Part shown: positions 15,121 through 22,690 of the stretch, piece by piece
How positions within the stretch are numbered: position 1 is the first letter of the stretch
Layout of the letters: every line of letters starts with the position of its first letter
Origin: an uncultured Eubacterium sp.
Lineage (GTDB): Bacteria > Bacillota > Clostridia > Lachnospirales > Lachnospiraceae
Length of the DNA: 22,849 bases
Direction of reading: 5' to 3'
NCBI GenBank assembly: GCA_910586045.1
Contig: CAJUIH010000040.1
Location: 2,239-25,087, forward strand
Translations under genes and position numbers: made by a program
Notes under the pieces: model-generated
The model's database searches: none
Told to the model about the DNA's origin: nothing
Seen by the model: the letters and a program-made list of their open reading frames with translations, nothing else

Positions 15121-16417
15121 GGCATTGCTTTGGGCCATGCTTCCACCGCAGCGGTTCATACATTTTTTTCAGCGTATGCACGCCCTTATTGCGGCTGTAA
15201 TTTTTAATCGTAATATCGTACGTACCTTCCGTGCTGCCAAACGTAAGCGTATGTGCAAGCCCGGTTTCCTGTTTCAGGTATTCGATCATATTCTCTTTTG
15301 TAGCATTCCGGTTATAAATATTCAGATAAACGTAACCAGGATATTCACAGGAACTGCAGACCGCCACACGCAGTTTGGTACAAAACTCCTGCTCTAAGAG
15401 CCTGTCATGGATTTCCTGTATAAGATCCTCTTTCTGCAAAAGCATCACATACACACAGCGCGCATGCGCCACTCTGTCATTTGTCGTAAAATGGGCATAC
15501 GGCGAATAGCGGCGTCTTTCATATTCCCCCTGTTCCGCTTCATTGAACTGATTTTTATGCTGGATAATCAGTACATTATCCAACAGCATATTAAGAAAAT
15601 AATTCACATCATAGGCATCCAAAAACTCCTGGAGGAAACACACTGTTTTCTGCGAAAGGACATAGGCATGCAGGTATTCATGTTTTTTCAAATCATACAT
15701 CACAGCCCCGTCCATGGCAATCACCGGGAGCTTGAGTTCAATCCCGCGCAGCATCTCGATTAAGGAAGCCGGCGTACGTCTGGTCGACATCGTAAAATTC
15801 GCCCCGTCATCAAGCATCCGGTTTAATTCCACATATCCGTAAGACGACAGCGCCCGGTTTTCGGATAAGATCTCGTCATCCATGCACAGCACAAACAAGG
15901 TATCCTTTACTTTCCGGTACGGCAGGCGGATACTGTTGACCGCCATACCGATTACGATCCCAATCAGCGTATCCATCAGGCGGCGCCATACAAACGGATA
16001 CGGGTCGGCTTCCCCGATATGCGTCACGACAATACTTAAAAAAGTAACGCATGAAAAATAGGACGTGTCCCGTTTTCGTATCAACAGGGTAATATAAATC
16101 ACCGGAATGACTGCCGCCGATACCATCCCTATGTAGAAAAACTCACCCCACATACCGGATAGGGCCAGTTTTTGGTCTGTTAAAATAACGGCAAGGCCAA
16201 ACACCGCGCCAATGAATGTTCCAATCATCCGGTGCACCGCGTTCATCCGCATATTTTCCCGCTGCGGCTGGATACACCAAAGCGCCGCGTGGGCATAAAA
16301 CAAAACGCCGTCACTGTTGGCCAGGTCTGCCGCAGCAAAACTGATAAACACCGCAACCGCGGATTTTATAATACGCATCCCAATGCGCGGCAGTTTTCTT
16401 CTTGTAGTATGGTTCAT
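15116..16417 (-). CDS. FUSC/aromatic acid exporter-type membrane protein fused to a degenerate HAD domain
   Basis: Residues ~10-165 form the membrane part, about five helices with the RIGMRIIKSAVAVFISFAAAD start, IQPQRENMRMNAVHRMIGTFIGAVFG and WRRLMDTLIGIVIGMAVN, typical of the FUSC/ArAE_1 family of small-molecule exporters. Residues ~173-433 resemble a Cof-type HAD hydrolase, but the DxDGT nucleophile motif reads CMDDE (Cys178 for Asp). Motif II is STRRTP at 211-216, followed by PVIAMDGAVMYD. SRNKGVHTLKKMYE resembles motif III, after which the protein ends; the GDxxND motif IV is absent. The HAD part is probably not a phosphatase. The ATG has AGGG 8 bases upstream and a promoter at 16501-16529. 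The TAA stop is inside the MITE-like element. Confidence 0.8.
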   Translation of the reverse strand: MNHTTRRKLPRIGMRIIKSAVAVFISFAAADLANSDGVLFYAHAALWCIQPQRENMRMNAVHRMIGTFIGAVFGLAVILTDQKLALSGMWGEFFYIGMVSAAVIPVIYITLLIRKRDTSYFSCVTFLSIVVTHIGEADPYPFVWRRLMDTLIGIVIGMAVNSIRLPYRKVKDTLFVLCMDDEILSENRALSSYGYVELNRMLDDGANFTMSTRRTPASLIEMLRGIELKLPVIAMDGAVMYDLKKHEYLHAYVLSQKTVCFLQEFLDAYDVNYFLNMLLDNVLIIQHKNQFNEAEQGEYERRRYSPYAHFTTNDRVAHARCVYVMLLQKEDLIQEIHDRLLEQEFCTKLRVAVCSSCEYPGYVYLNIYNRNATKENMIEYLKQETGLAHTLTFGSTEGTYDITIKNYSRNKGVHTLKKMYEPLRWKHGPKQCR

Positions 16418-16500
16418 GCTTTATCCCTTCGTGTATGCAAACGCGCAGCCGTCCGGACATGGGAACGCATGCGGCCTGCTGCCATGCTTTTGTACGAAAG

Positions 16501-16529
16501 ATTATAATATAAAATACATCGGTTCGCAA
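16501..16529 (-). promoter_or_regulatory. Promoter of the FUSC-HAD gene
   Basis: On the minus strand, TTGCGA (16524-16529) and a perfect TATAAT (16501-16506) are 17 bases apart. The predicted transcript has a leader of about 75-80 bases before the ATG at 16415-16417. Confidence 0.65.
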
Positions 16530-16579
16530 CCGCCAGTTTCGATTTTCCGGATAAAACAGAGAAAAAAAGCGTAACCGTT

Positions 16580-16648
16580 CAGATCAGATGTTACATTTTG
16601 GCTGTCTCTCCCAGCGTCCGGTGAGAAAAATATAACACCTGATCTGCA
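16580..16648. repeat. Inverted repeat in the divergent intergenic region
   Basis: The region 16418-16825 has no gene. It holds the promoter of the FUSC gene and this element: arms CAGATCAGATGTTACATTTT (16580-16599) and AAAATATAACACCTGATCTG (16629-16648) pair at 18 of 20 positions, with a nested TCTC/GAGA. The left arm is part of a 30-base segment repeated at 22613-22642. It looks like a degenerate palindromic repeat or MITE remnant. An AT-rich TATAAT at 16716-16721 could serve the plus-strand gene, but no good -35 box is seen. Confidence 0.5.
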
Positions 16649-16825
16649 TTGTCGAATGGTATGGCAGCGCGCCTGTTTCTTTGATTTTTATTTTTTTCCT
16701 TTGAAACATTTACGCTATAATATAAATATCCGCTCAAACCGGTAGCATCACTCCCAACCAACTTCAACCGAAACCAAAATTTTGCCATGCTATGTCAGAA
16801 TCAATCATGCAGAAAGGAGATTCCC

Positions 16826-17362
16826 ATGCTTCAAATAATCAGAAAAAATATTTCCGTCAAAAAACCTGCGCTTATTCTTTGCACAATTGGAATCCTGTGT
16901 CCGCACCGTTTCCAAAGCCTGTATACGGGGCTAACTTCCTTTCTTCGAATCCGAACCGTTTGCATACCAGCACCACAAAAAGCACCAGCCTGCCGGAAGC
17001 ATACGATGCCAGGGCATATGGCCGTATCACCCCCGTCCGCTTCCTGGCAGGACTGGGCGCTTTGCGATATCCCTGCTGCCGCAAGGATCAAGGCATTTAC
17101 ATCCGATACGAAATCGGTTCCGGTAACGTCTATTACATTGGAAGATTCCGTAGTAATAAAACCAAAGGAACAGAAACAATTGCTGCTAAAAAGCTTTCAG
17201 CCGTCAAACGCGACCGATTTAACTCCGAAATGGAAAACATCGAATAAAAAAATCGCTGTGGTAAACAAAAACGGCAGCCTGACCGCCGTCTCCCCTGGAA
17301 CATGCAAGATTACGGCCGTCTGTTCAAATGGCAAACGGGCAGTATGTAAAGTGCTTGTATAA
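16826..17362 (+). pseudogene. Decayed papain-like (C1) surface peptidase gene with Big_2-type C-terminal domain
   Basis: The ATG has a perfect AAGGAG 6 bases upstream and encodes a basic, hydrophobic signal-peptide start (RKNISVKKPALILCTIGIL). The coherent sequence then moves to the frame of position 16792, giving VYGAN as a plausible cleavage site and LPEAYDARAYGRITPVR, the entry motif of lectin-like papain-family peptidases. Around 17040 it returns to the first frame with QDWALC, where the catalytic-Cys motif QGxxGxCWAF is expected. The rest of the peptidase (His and Asn region, hundreds of residues) is missing, and a bacterial Ig-like Big_2 domain (VTSITLEDSVVIKPKEQ ... SNKKIAVVNKNGSLTAVSPG) follows to the stop. 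The first frame alone is open for 178 codons, so a truncated product is possible. Confidence 0.65.
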
Positions 17363-17392
17363 GAATGAAATAAAAATCGTGCGCAGCCCCAT

Positions 17393-17896
17393 TTACAAGC
17401 TTCCGCCCCCGGCTGTATGTCCATCCGTATCATGGTTATGCTGGTCATAGATCTGTTTCCTGTAAACTCTGGAAAGCTCGCCATTTCGATCCCGCATAAC
17501 CTGATAAAATTCATACCCGTACTTTTCATATAACCCAACATGATCCGTCGAAATAAAAATATCCGCTACGTTCTCCGTTTTGGCCAAATCCTCAATTTCC
17601 CGAAACAACTTTCCCGCATAGCGATGCCCGCGGTATTTCGGAAAAGTATATACAAATCCAATCCATGGAGTCAAAACGGTTGGCTGGATATCGTCCTTTT
17701 GCGTATAGGTGCAAAACGAAAGGAGCGCATCCTGATCTGTAAGCATAAATACTTTTGGATTTTCCCCGGCAACATCGCCAAGCTTATTTTCATATAACAA
17801 CTGATACAAATACTGCCCTGCGCTCCAATCGCTTTTTCCGATTTCACCCAGCCAGTACGCCGGCCTGTCACAGCTAAAATATTCGATTATCCGCAT
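17393..17896 (-). CDS. GNAT family N-acetyltransferase
   Basis: A 167-residue acetyltransferase of the GNAT fold that would transfer acetyl from acetyl-CoA to an unknown acceptor. The core shows FMLTDQDALLSFCTYTQKD (beta strands 2-3), IGFVYTFPKYRGHRYAGKLFREIE (the acetyl-CoA pyrophosphate-binding loop, here KYRGHRYAGKL), and HVGLYEKYGYEF (the typical C-terminal tyrosine-containing motif). The ATG at 17894-17896 has GGAGGAGGGAAG upstream; the longer frame to 17980 lacks support. It stands alone, converging on the decayed peptidase gene with a 30-base gap and no clear terminator. Confidence 0.88.
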   Translation of the reverse strand: MRIIEYFSCDRPAYWLGEIGKSDWSAGQYLYQLLYENKLGDVAGENPKVFMLTDQDALLSFCTYTQKDDIQPTVLTPWIGFVYTFPKYRGHRYAGKLFREIEDLAKTENVADIFISTDHVGLYEKYGYEFYQVMRDRNGELSRVYRKQIYDQHNHDTDGHTAGGGSL

Positions 17897-17995
17897 GTTT
17901 CTTCCCTCCTCCTTTCCTGAATATAACGCAGATTCACAAAAAACAGGTTGAAAATGCCTGCCTAATAAAAAGAATAACATAACAAGAAAATTCCC

Positions 17996-18166
17996 TCAAT
18001 GTATTTTTTGGTGTAACAGTGAAAAATGCTTGCATTTAATTTTAATCAACGTAGCCCGCTGCGACTCCCCATTGGAAGCCCTGTTTCCACTTCCATCTTC
18101 ACCATTTTCCTTTCCGCATAACGATTGGTTGGAATCAAATGGAAAGTCTTCCTTAAAATAGGTCAT
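17996..18166 (-). CDS. Possible small ORF (56 aa), unrecognised
   Basis: An ATG at 18164-18166 with AGGA 8 bases upstream opens a 56-codon frame, rich in Asn, Gly, Ser and Lys, with three cysteine or histidine clusters near the end (IKCKHFSLLHQKIH). No family is recognised and it has neither a signal peptide nor a membrane helix. It lies divergently to the response regulator gene in a 359-base gap that otherwise holds only that gene's promoter. It may be chance or a gene remnant. Confidence 0.2.
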   Translation of the reverse strand: MTYFKEDFPFDSNQSLCGKENGEDGSGNRASNGESQRATLIKIKCKHFSLLHQKIH

Positions 18167-18179
18167 AGCAAATTTCCTA

Positions 18180-18208
18180 TTGTAGCAATGCCAGGCATAT
18201 GCTATAGT
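18180..18208 (+). promoter_or_regulatory. Promoter of the response regulator/histidine kinase genes
   Basis: TTGTAG (18180-18185) and TATAGT (18203-18208) are separated by 17 bases, about 47 bases before the GTG start. The -10 box matches five of six and the -35 box four of six consensus positions. Confidence 0.6.
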
Positions 18209-18255
18209 AAAATATACAAAAAATACAAAGACAACCAACCAAATGGAGGATACCT

Positions 18256-18963
18256 GTGCGAGATACTTATACCATTATGGCTGTAGACGACGAGCCGGAT
18301 ATTTTAAATTTGCTTGCCAATGCTCTGCAAACCGAGGGCTTTCCTACCGTTGTAAAAGCAGATACTGGAACAAACGCCGTGCGCATTTGCAGGGAAATCC
18401 AGCCGGATCTGGTTATTTTGGATGTTATGCTGCCGGATCTGGACGGCTATGAAGTGTGTAAGCAAATCCGGCGGTTTTCCGACTGCCCGATTCTGTTTCT
18501 TTCTTCCAAAAACGATGAATTAGATAAAATACTCGGCTTGGCTGTCGGCGGCGACGATTATGTGACTAAGCCTTTCAGCCCCAAAGAAGTTGCTTACCGG
18601 GTGAAAGCGCAGCTTCGCCGTATGGAGTACAGGCGGCATTCCGCTTTCTCATCCGCTATAAAAATCGGTGCGTTGACTATTGATACGGAAAGCTGTCTGG
18701 TAAGCAAAGACGGCCGTGAACTGGCGCTGACGGCCAGGGAGTTTGAGATCCTGCTGTACTTAGCGGAAAACAAAGGGCGCGTGATCAGCCGGGAGCGTTT
18801 ATACGAAGCGGTCTGGAAAGAAGACAGCTTGGGCTGTGATAATACGGTTATGGTCCATATCCGGCATCTGCGTGAGAAAATAGAAACCGACCCCACCGCC
18901 CCGCAATACCTAATCACAAGGAAAGGCTTCGGCTATAAGCTGGTAAATCCGGATGAAACGTAA
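18256..18963 (+). CDS. OmpR/PhoB-family response regulator
   Basis: A 235-residue two-component response regulator. The receiver domain (~5-120) has the acidic pair D11/D12, phospho-acceptor D56 (LVILDVMLPDLDGYE), conserved S83/S84 and K105 (TKPFSP). The C-terminal winged-helix DNA-binding domain (~135-232) has LTAREFEILLYLAENKGRVISRERLY and VHIRHLREKIE ending RKGFGYKL, typical of OmpR/PhoB proteins. It starts with GTG, with GGAGGA 5 bases upstream. The kinase gene begins inside its last codons (11-base overlap). The nearby ATTAAG repeats are the likely target. The cognate signal is unknown. Confidence 0.96.
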   Translation: MRDTYTIMAVDDEPDILNLLANALQTEGFPTVVKADTGTNAVRICREIQPDLVILDVMLPDLDGYEVCKQIRRFSDCPILFLSSKNDELDKILGLAVGGDDYVTKPFSPKEVAYRVKAQLRRMEYRRHSAFSSAIKIGALTIDTESCLVSKDGRELALTAREFEILLYLAENKGRVISRERLYEAVWKEDSLGCDNTVMVHIRHLREKIETDPTAPQYLITRKGFGYKLVNPDET

Positions 18964-20374
18964 AAAAAACTGCAATCCTTTTTTCAAACTGCTCTTTCTT
19001 TTGTCGATCCTGTTAGGAATAGGGTTAATCACCGCGATCGGCCTGTTCTATTATGTTTTTTCCATACCGGAACCGGAAGGAATGAGTATCGCCCGCTGGC
19101 CGCAAACGTTTACAAACAGTTTTTCCGCATGGACTTCCTACCGGGACGGCAAGCTTTCCATCGAACCAATCGGGCTTAACCGCCTGGATCAGTACGGTTT
19201 ATGGATTCAGTTTGTAGATGAATCCGGCAAAGAGATTTTCTCCCATAACAAACCTGCCGGTTATCCAAAAACCTATTCCGCTTCTGAACTGATCGCGCTT
19301 AGCGCCAGCGATTACCAAAACGGCTATACGGTATTTACAAACAGCCTGCACGATTCCGGGGAAACCTGCAGCTATATCATAGGCTTTCCTTATGACATCG
19401 GTAAATATACGCTGCATTACAACGGCGGCAGGGTGGCCAGGCTTTCTCCGGTAGCAAGAGTTATTATCTTTGCTGTTTTAGGCACACTGATCCTTGTCGT
19501 ACTTATTTACGGCTTTTGGCTTTCCCGCAAATTGTCAGGCATTACGGACGGGATTGAAAATATCTCCCGCCGTTTGTACAAACCACTGCATGAAAAAGGG
19601 ATGTTTCAAAAAATCTACGCCGCTTTGAATCAAATGGACTTAGAAATCCGCCGCGCCGATCAAATCAGCAAAGAGACGGAGACGAAACGGCGGGAATGGA
19701 TCGCAAATATTACACACGATTTAAAAACGCCGCTTTCCCCGATACAAGGATATGCGGAAATGCTTGCGGACGGCTGCGCGGCCGATCCAAAAACGATACA
19801 GGAATACGGGAATATAATCCTGAAAAATATCCATCATACCGAAAACCTGATCAATGACTTAAAATTGACTTACCAGTTAGATTCCGGCTCTATGCCGTTT
19901 TATCCGAAAAAGCTTTGGATCACGCGCTATGTCAAAGAATGGTTGATCGATATTATCAACGATCCCGCCTTTTCCAACCGCGACCTTACTTTTGACAGCA
20001 AAATCCCAAAACAGTCTATTACGATCGATCCCGCCTTATTCCGGCGTGCCGTTACAAATCTTGTCATAAACGCCCTTTTGCACAATCCTGCCGATACAAA
20101 AGTCCGCGTTCGGCTGGATACAGACAAAAACGGCGGCATTCTGCTCTCGATCCAAGATAACGGAACAGGGCTTGGGCGCATAGAGCAAGAAAGGCTGTTT
20201 GAGCGGTATTACAGAGGGACGAACACAAAAGAAAATCCAAAAAGCAGCGGGCTTGGGCTTGCCATAGCCAAGCAAATCATAACGCTTCACGGCGGTACGG
20301 TCACCGTCAAAAGCGAGCCCGGGATTGGAACAGATTTTATCATCCATATCCCCTCTCAAAATCAGGAGGAATAA
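18953..20374 (+). CDS. Sensor histidine kinase
   Basis: A 473-residue membrane kinase. It has two membrane helices (~11-36 and ~168-190) flanking an extracytoplasmic sensor domain of about 130 residues with no recognised motif. A linker helix follows (SRKLSGITDGIENISRRL), then HisKA with the phospho-acceptor His255 in NITHDLKTPLSPIQGYAEML, and a HATPase_c domain with the N-box (NLVINALLHN, N373), DNGTGLG (402-408), FERYYRG, and G2 SSGLGLAIAK. All catalytic residues seem present, so it should be active. It is translationally coupled to the response regulator. The ABC exporter genes follow after 110 bases, the usual arrangement of a module that senses and exports the same compound. Confidence 0.95.
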   Translation: MKRKKNCNPFFKLLFLLSILLGIGLITAIGLFYYVFSIPEPEGMSIARWPQTFTNSFSAWTSYRDGKLSIEPIGLNRLDQYGLWIQFVDESGKEIFSHNKPAGYPKTYSASELIALSASDYQNGYTVFTNSLHDSGETCSYIIGFPYDIGKYTLHYNGGRVARLSPVARVIIFAVLGTLILVVLIYGFWLSRKLSGITDGIENISRRLYKPLHEKGMFQKIYAALNQMDLEIRRADQISKETETKRREWIANITHDLKTPLSPIQGYAEMLADGCAADPKTIQEYGNIILKNIHHTENLINDLKLTYQLDSGSMPFYPKKLWITRYVKEWLIDIINDPAFSNRDLTFDSKIPKQSITIDPALFRRAVTNLVINALLHNPADTKVRVRLDTDKNGGILLSIQDNGTGLGRIEQERLFERYYRGTNTKENPKSSGLGLAIAKQIITLHGGTVTVKSEPGIGTDFIIHIPSQNQEE

Positions 20375-20413
20375 ATTAAGCTGCAATTAAGACAGGAAAA
20401 AGGTCTTCCTAAG
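20375..20413 (+). promoter_or_regulatory. Candidate response-regulator operator: ATTAAG repeats phased at 11 bp
   Basis: ATTAAG occurs at 20375-20380 and 20386-20391, separated by 5 bases, so the period is 11. A weaker copy, CCTAAG, begins at 20408, exactly two further periods on. The first two copies match the HTTAAK-N5-HTTAAK form of the PmrA-type OmpR-family box. The site starts directly after the kinase stop codon and upstream of the ABC genes. No comparable pair was seen before the response regulator gene. Confidence 0.5.
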
Positions 20414-20417
20414 ACAG

Positions 20418-20451
20418 GTGGTTTATGCTATCAGCATAGGCCGCTTTTTTT
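20418..20451 (+). terminator. Intrinsic terminator between kinase and ABC genes
   Basis: GTGGTTTATGCT and AGCATAGGCCGC pair as a 12-bp stem (four G-T pairs or outer wobbles) with an ATC loop, followed immediately by seven T (20445-20451). It lies 34 bases before the ATG of the ATPase gene, so transcripts from the regulator promoter should mostly stop here. Confidence 0.7.
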
Positions 20452-20484
20452 ATGCCTATCTAAAAAAATTGGGAGGAGTATTCT

Positions 20485-21390
20485 ATGCAACTACAATTAA
20501 AAAATTTATGCAGGCAGTTTGCAACAACCTGTGCAGTCAATCACGTAAATGCTACCCTGTCGCCTGGCATATACGGGCTGCTCGGTGCGAACGGCGCAGG
20601 CAAAACCACATTGATGCGGATGATCTGCGGGGTATTAAAGCCAACGTATGGCAGCATTCGCTTGAACGGAAAAAGTATAGAAAAACTGCGGGAGCGGTAC
20701 TATTCCCTTTTAGGGTATATGCCGCAGGATTTCGGCTTTTATCCGGATTTTACCGCCCGTGAGTTTCTGCTGTATATGGCGGCGGTCAAAGGACTGGATG
20801 CCAAAACAGCGAAAACCCGGACCGAAGAGCTGCTCCCTATGGTAAACCTGCAGGAAGCGGCAAATAAAAAAATAAAATCCTATTCCGGCGGTATGAAACA
20901 GCGGTTAGGAATCGCACAGGCACAATTAAACCACCCCGCAATCTTAATCCTGGATGAACCCACCGCCGGACTCGACCCCAAAGAACGTGTCCGCTTCCGC
21001 AATCTCATTTCGGATGCCGCAAAGGGAAAGATTGTAATTTTGTCTACGCATATCGTATCCGATGTTTCTTCGATCGCGGATTCCATTATCGTTATGAAAG
21101 ACGGCAGGTTCCTGCTTAGCGGGCCAATGGAAACGATTACGGACCAAATCAAAGGGCGCGTATGGGAAATTTTGGCTGCCGATTGTGAAGTCCCCGCCTA
21201 CAGCCGCCAATATACGGTAGTAAACCTGCGCCGCGAAAACAATCTGGTACGGCTTCGTATCATCAGCAATATGCCGCCGGCTGCGGGCGCCGTACCCGTC
21301 GAGCCGAATTTAGAGGATCTGTTTTTGTATTATTTTGGAGAAGGCGCACAAAGCGAAAGGAGCGATTATGATGCTGCTGATCAAATATGA
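20485..21390 (+). CDS. ABC transporter ATP-binding protein
   Basis: A 301-residue ATPase that powers an ABC-2-type exporter. It has Walker A GANGAGKT at 34-41, Q-loop Q81 (MPQDFGFYPDFTAREF), the signature YSGGMKQR at 133-140, Walker B LILDEP with catalytic E158, the D-loop (AGLD) and H189 (LSTHIVSD). The C-terminal ~90 residues are a regulatory extension. The best matches by pattern are drug, bacitracin or lantibiotic-type exporters, but the substrate is not known. GGGAGGAG lies before the ATG at 20485, and the permease gene starts inside its end (overlap 23 bases). An intrinsic terminator and phased operator lie upstream. Confidence 0.94.
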   Translation: MQLQLKNLCRQFATTCAVNHVNATLSPGIYGLLGANGAGKTTLMRMICGVLKPTYGSIRLNGKSIEKLRERYYSLLGYMPQDFGFYPDFTAREFLLYMAAVKGLDAKTAKTRTEELLPMVNLQEAANKKIKSYSGGMKQRLGIAQAQLNHPAILILDEPTAGLDPKERVRFRNLISDAAKGKIVILSTHIVSDVSSIADSIIVMKDGRFLLSGPMETITDQIKGRVWEILAADCEVPAYSRQYTVVNLRRENNLVRLRIISNMPPAAGAVPVEPNLEDLFLYYFGEGAQSERSDYDAADQI

Positions 21391-22600
21391 ATTTCTAAAA
21401 ATCCTGCGAAAAAAATCCACCCTGCTTGTAATGGCAGTCAGCCTGCTGTTAACGGCATTCCTATTCGGACTGCCGGTTCTGCAATACCAATCCTATCATG
21501 CGGACGGCGTAAGCAAAGGACTTGCGGGTATCGCCCATACAAAACAACAGTATCAAGCGATATCTGTCCCGATGACCGACGACTATATACAGCAAACAAT
21601 CGCAGAATATCAAAAGCTCTTTGAAAACCCCGACAACGTGGGTTATGACGGAAGCGAAAAATTCCTGGTCGGCGACGCCTATTGGAATTTTGTCGCACCC
21701 AGGGAAAACCAGCTTAGAATGATCGCATCCGTATACGATTCCCCTGATGAAAATTCCGGCCTGCAGAAATTGCTGGAACTGGATCCGAAAAAAAACATGG
21801 CGTTTGCTCAGGCAAGGACGGATAAAGTAACCGCCCTGCTAAACACACCGTCCAGGAACCTGTCAACCGAACAAAAAGAATATTGGAGCAGCCGAAACAG
21901 CAAGGTAAAAACACCCCTGCAATATGGATATTACGAAGGCTGGGAGATTATACTAAGCAGCTTTGAACTGCTACTGTTTCCCCTGTTTGCCGTCTGCATC
22001 GCAATAGCGCCAGTTTTTTGCGGGGAATACCAGGCGGGGACGGACGCCGTCATTCGGTCCGGCAAATATGGCAAGACCCGATTGGCAACAGCAAAAATAA
22101 CCGCATCGCTATTATTTGGCATCCTCGCATTTACGGTCCATATCATCGTCTCCTTTGGACTGCCCCTCGCCGCGTCTGGAATAGACGGCTGGAACCTGCC
22201 CCTGCAGATTGCAGGAACCGCCATCCCTTATCCGTTTACATTCCTGCAGGCATCCCTCTGCAATCTGGGCGTAATCTACCTGGTACTGCTTGCTATGGCC
22301 GGCCTGACACTGCTGCTGTCTGCCAAAATGAAAAGCCCTTACCTTGTACTGGTGATACTGATCCCTGTACTTTTTCTGCCGCTGTTCCTTTCGCCAAACG
22401 GAACTACCGGCGCATACAATCTGACATTGTTCCTGCTGCCGTACCGCAGCATGAGTCCGGAAATCGGCAAATACATTTCCTATCAAATCGGAGGACTGGT
22501 TTTTGACGCGCTTTCCATGCGGGCGGTCCTGTACGCAAGTTTCACTGCCATTGTGCTGCCCCTTGCAAGGCTGTGCTTTCAAAAACACCAGGCTGCGTAA
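21368..22600 (+). CDS. ABC-2-type transporter permease
   Basis: A 410-residue permease partner of the preceding ATPase. One helix lies near the N-terminus (STLLVMAVSLLLTAFLFGLPV), followed by a large extracytoplasmic part of about 170 residues (to ~190) and then about five to six further helices (~198-400). This layout fits ABC-2 exporters of the kind associated with antimicrobial resistance, though there is no family-specific motif. The ATG at 21368 has AAAGGAG 5 bases upstream; an adjacent ATG at 21371 is equivalent. Translation is coupled to the ATPase gene. No further gene follows before the right edge. Confidence 0.88.
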   Translation: MMLLIKYEFLKILRKKSTLLVMAVSLLLTAFLFGLPVLQYQSYHADGVSKGLAGIAHTKQQYQAISVPMTDDYIQQTIAEYQKLFENPDNVGYDGSEKFLVGDAYWNFVAPRENQLRMIASVYDSPDENSGLQKLLELDPKKNMAFAQARTDKVTALLNTPSRNLSTEQKEYWSSRNSKVKTPLQYGYYEGWEIILSSFELLLFPLFAVCIAIAPVFCGEYQAGTDAVIRSGKYGKTRLATAKITASLLFGILAFTVHIIVSFGLPLAASGIDGWNLPLQIAGTAIPYPFTFLQASLCNLGVIYLVLLAMAGLTLLLSAKMKSPYLVLVILIPVLFLPLFLSPNGTTGAYNLTLFLLPYRSMSPEIGKYISYQIGGLVFDALSMRAVLYASFTAIVLPLARLCFQKHQAA

Positions 22601-22612
22601 AGTATCTTGCCT

Positions 22613-22642
22613 CCGTTCAGATAGGGCGTTGCATTTTGGCTG
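22613..22642. repeat. 30-base segment repeated from 16575-16604
   Basis: CCGTTCAGAT, a GTT block and CATTTTGGCTG are shared with 16575-16604 in the same order and spacing, about 25 of 30 positions identical. Both copies lie in non-coding DNA, one beyond the permease stop and one in the FUSC leader region. Confidence 0.5.
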
Positions 22643-22690
22643 CGGGGACGCCGAATGAGGGACGCGGGCCTGGCTTGCGGCGACGTTGGA

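Noticed and set aside
16591..16788. 65-codon minus-strand frame near the inverted repeat
   Set aside because: It overlaps the structured intergenic repeat and the leader of the decayed peptidase gene, with no ribosome site and no recognised family.
16792..17247. Separate 151-codon plus-strand gene overlapping the decayed peptidase
   Set aside because: Only the middle of this frame resembles a protein family, and it fits between the signal peptide and the C-terminal part in the other frame; it is better read as a frameshifted piece of one gene.
17996..18238. 80-codon version of the small minus-strand ORF starting at TTG 18238
   Set aside because: The TTG start has no ribosome site and the extra residues cross the response regulator promoter; only the ATG-initiated 56-codon part is kept, at low confidence.
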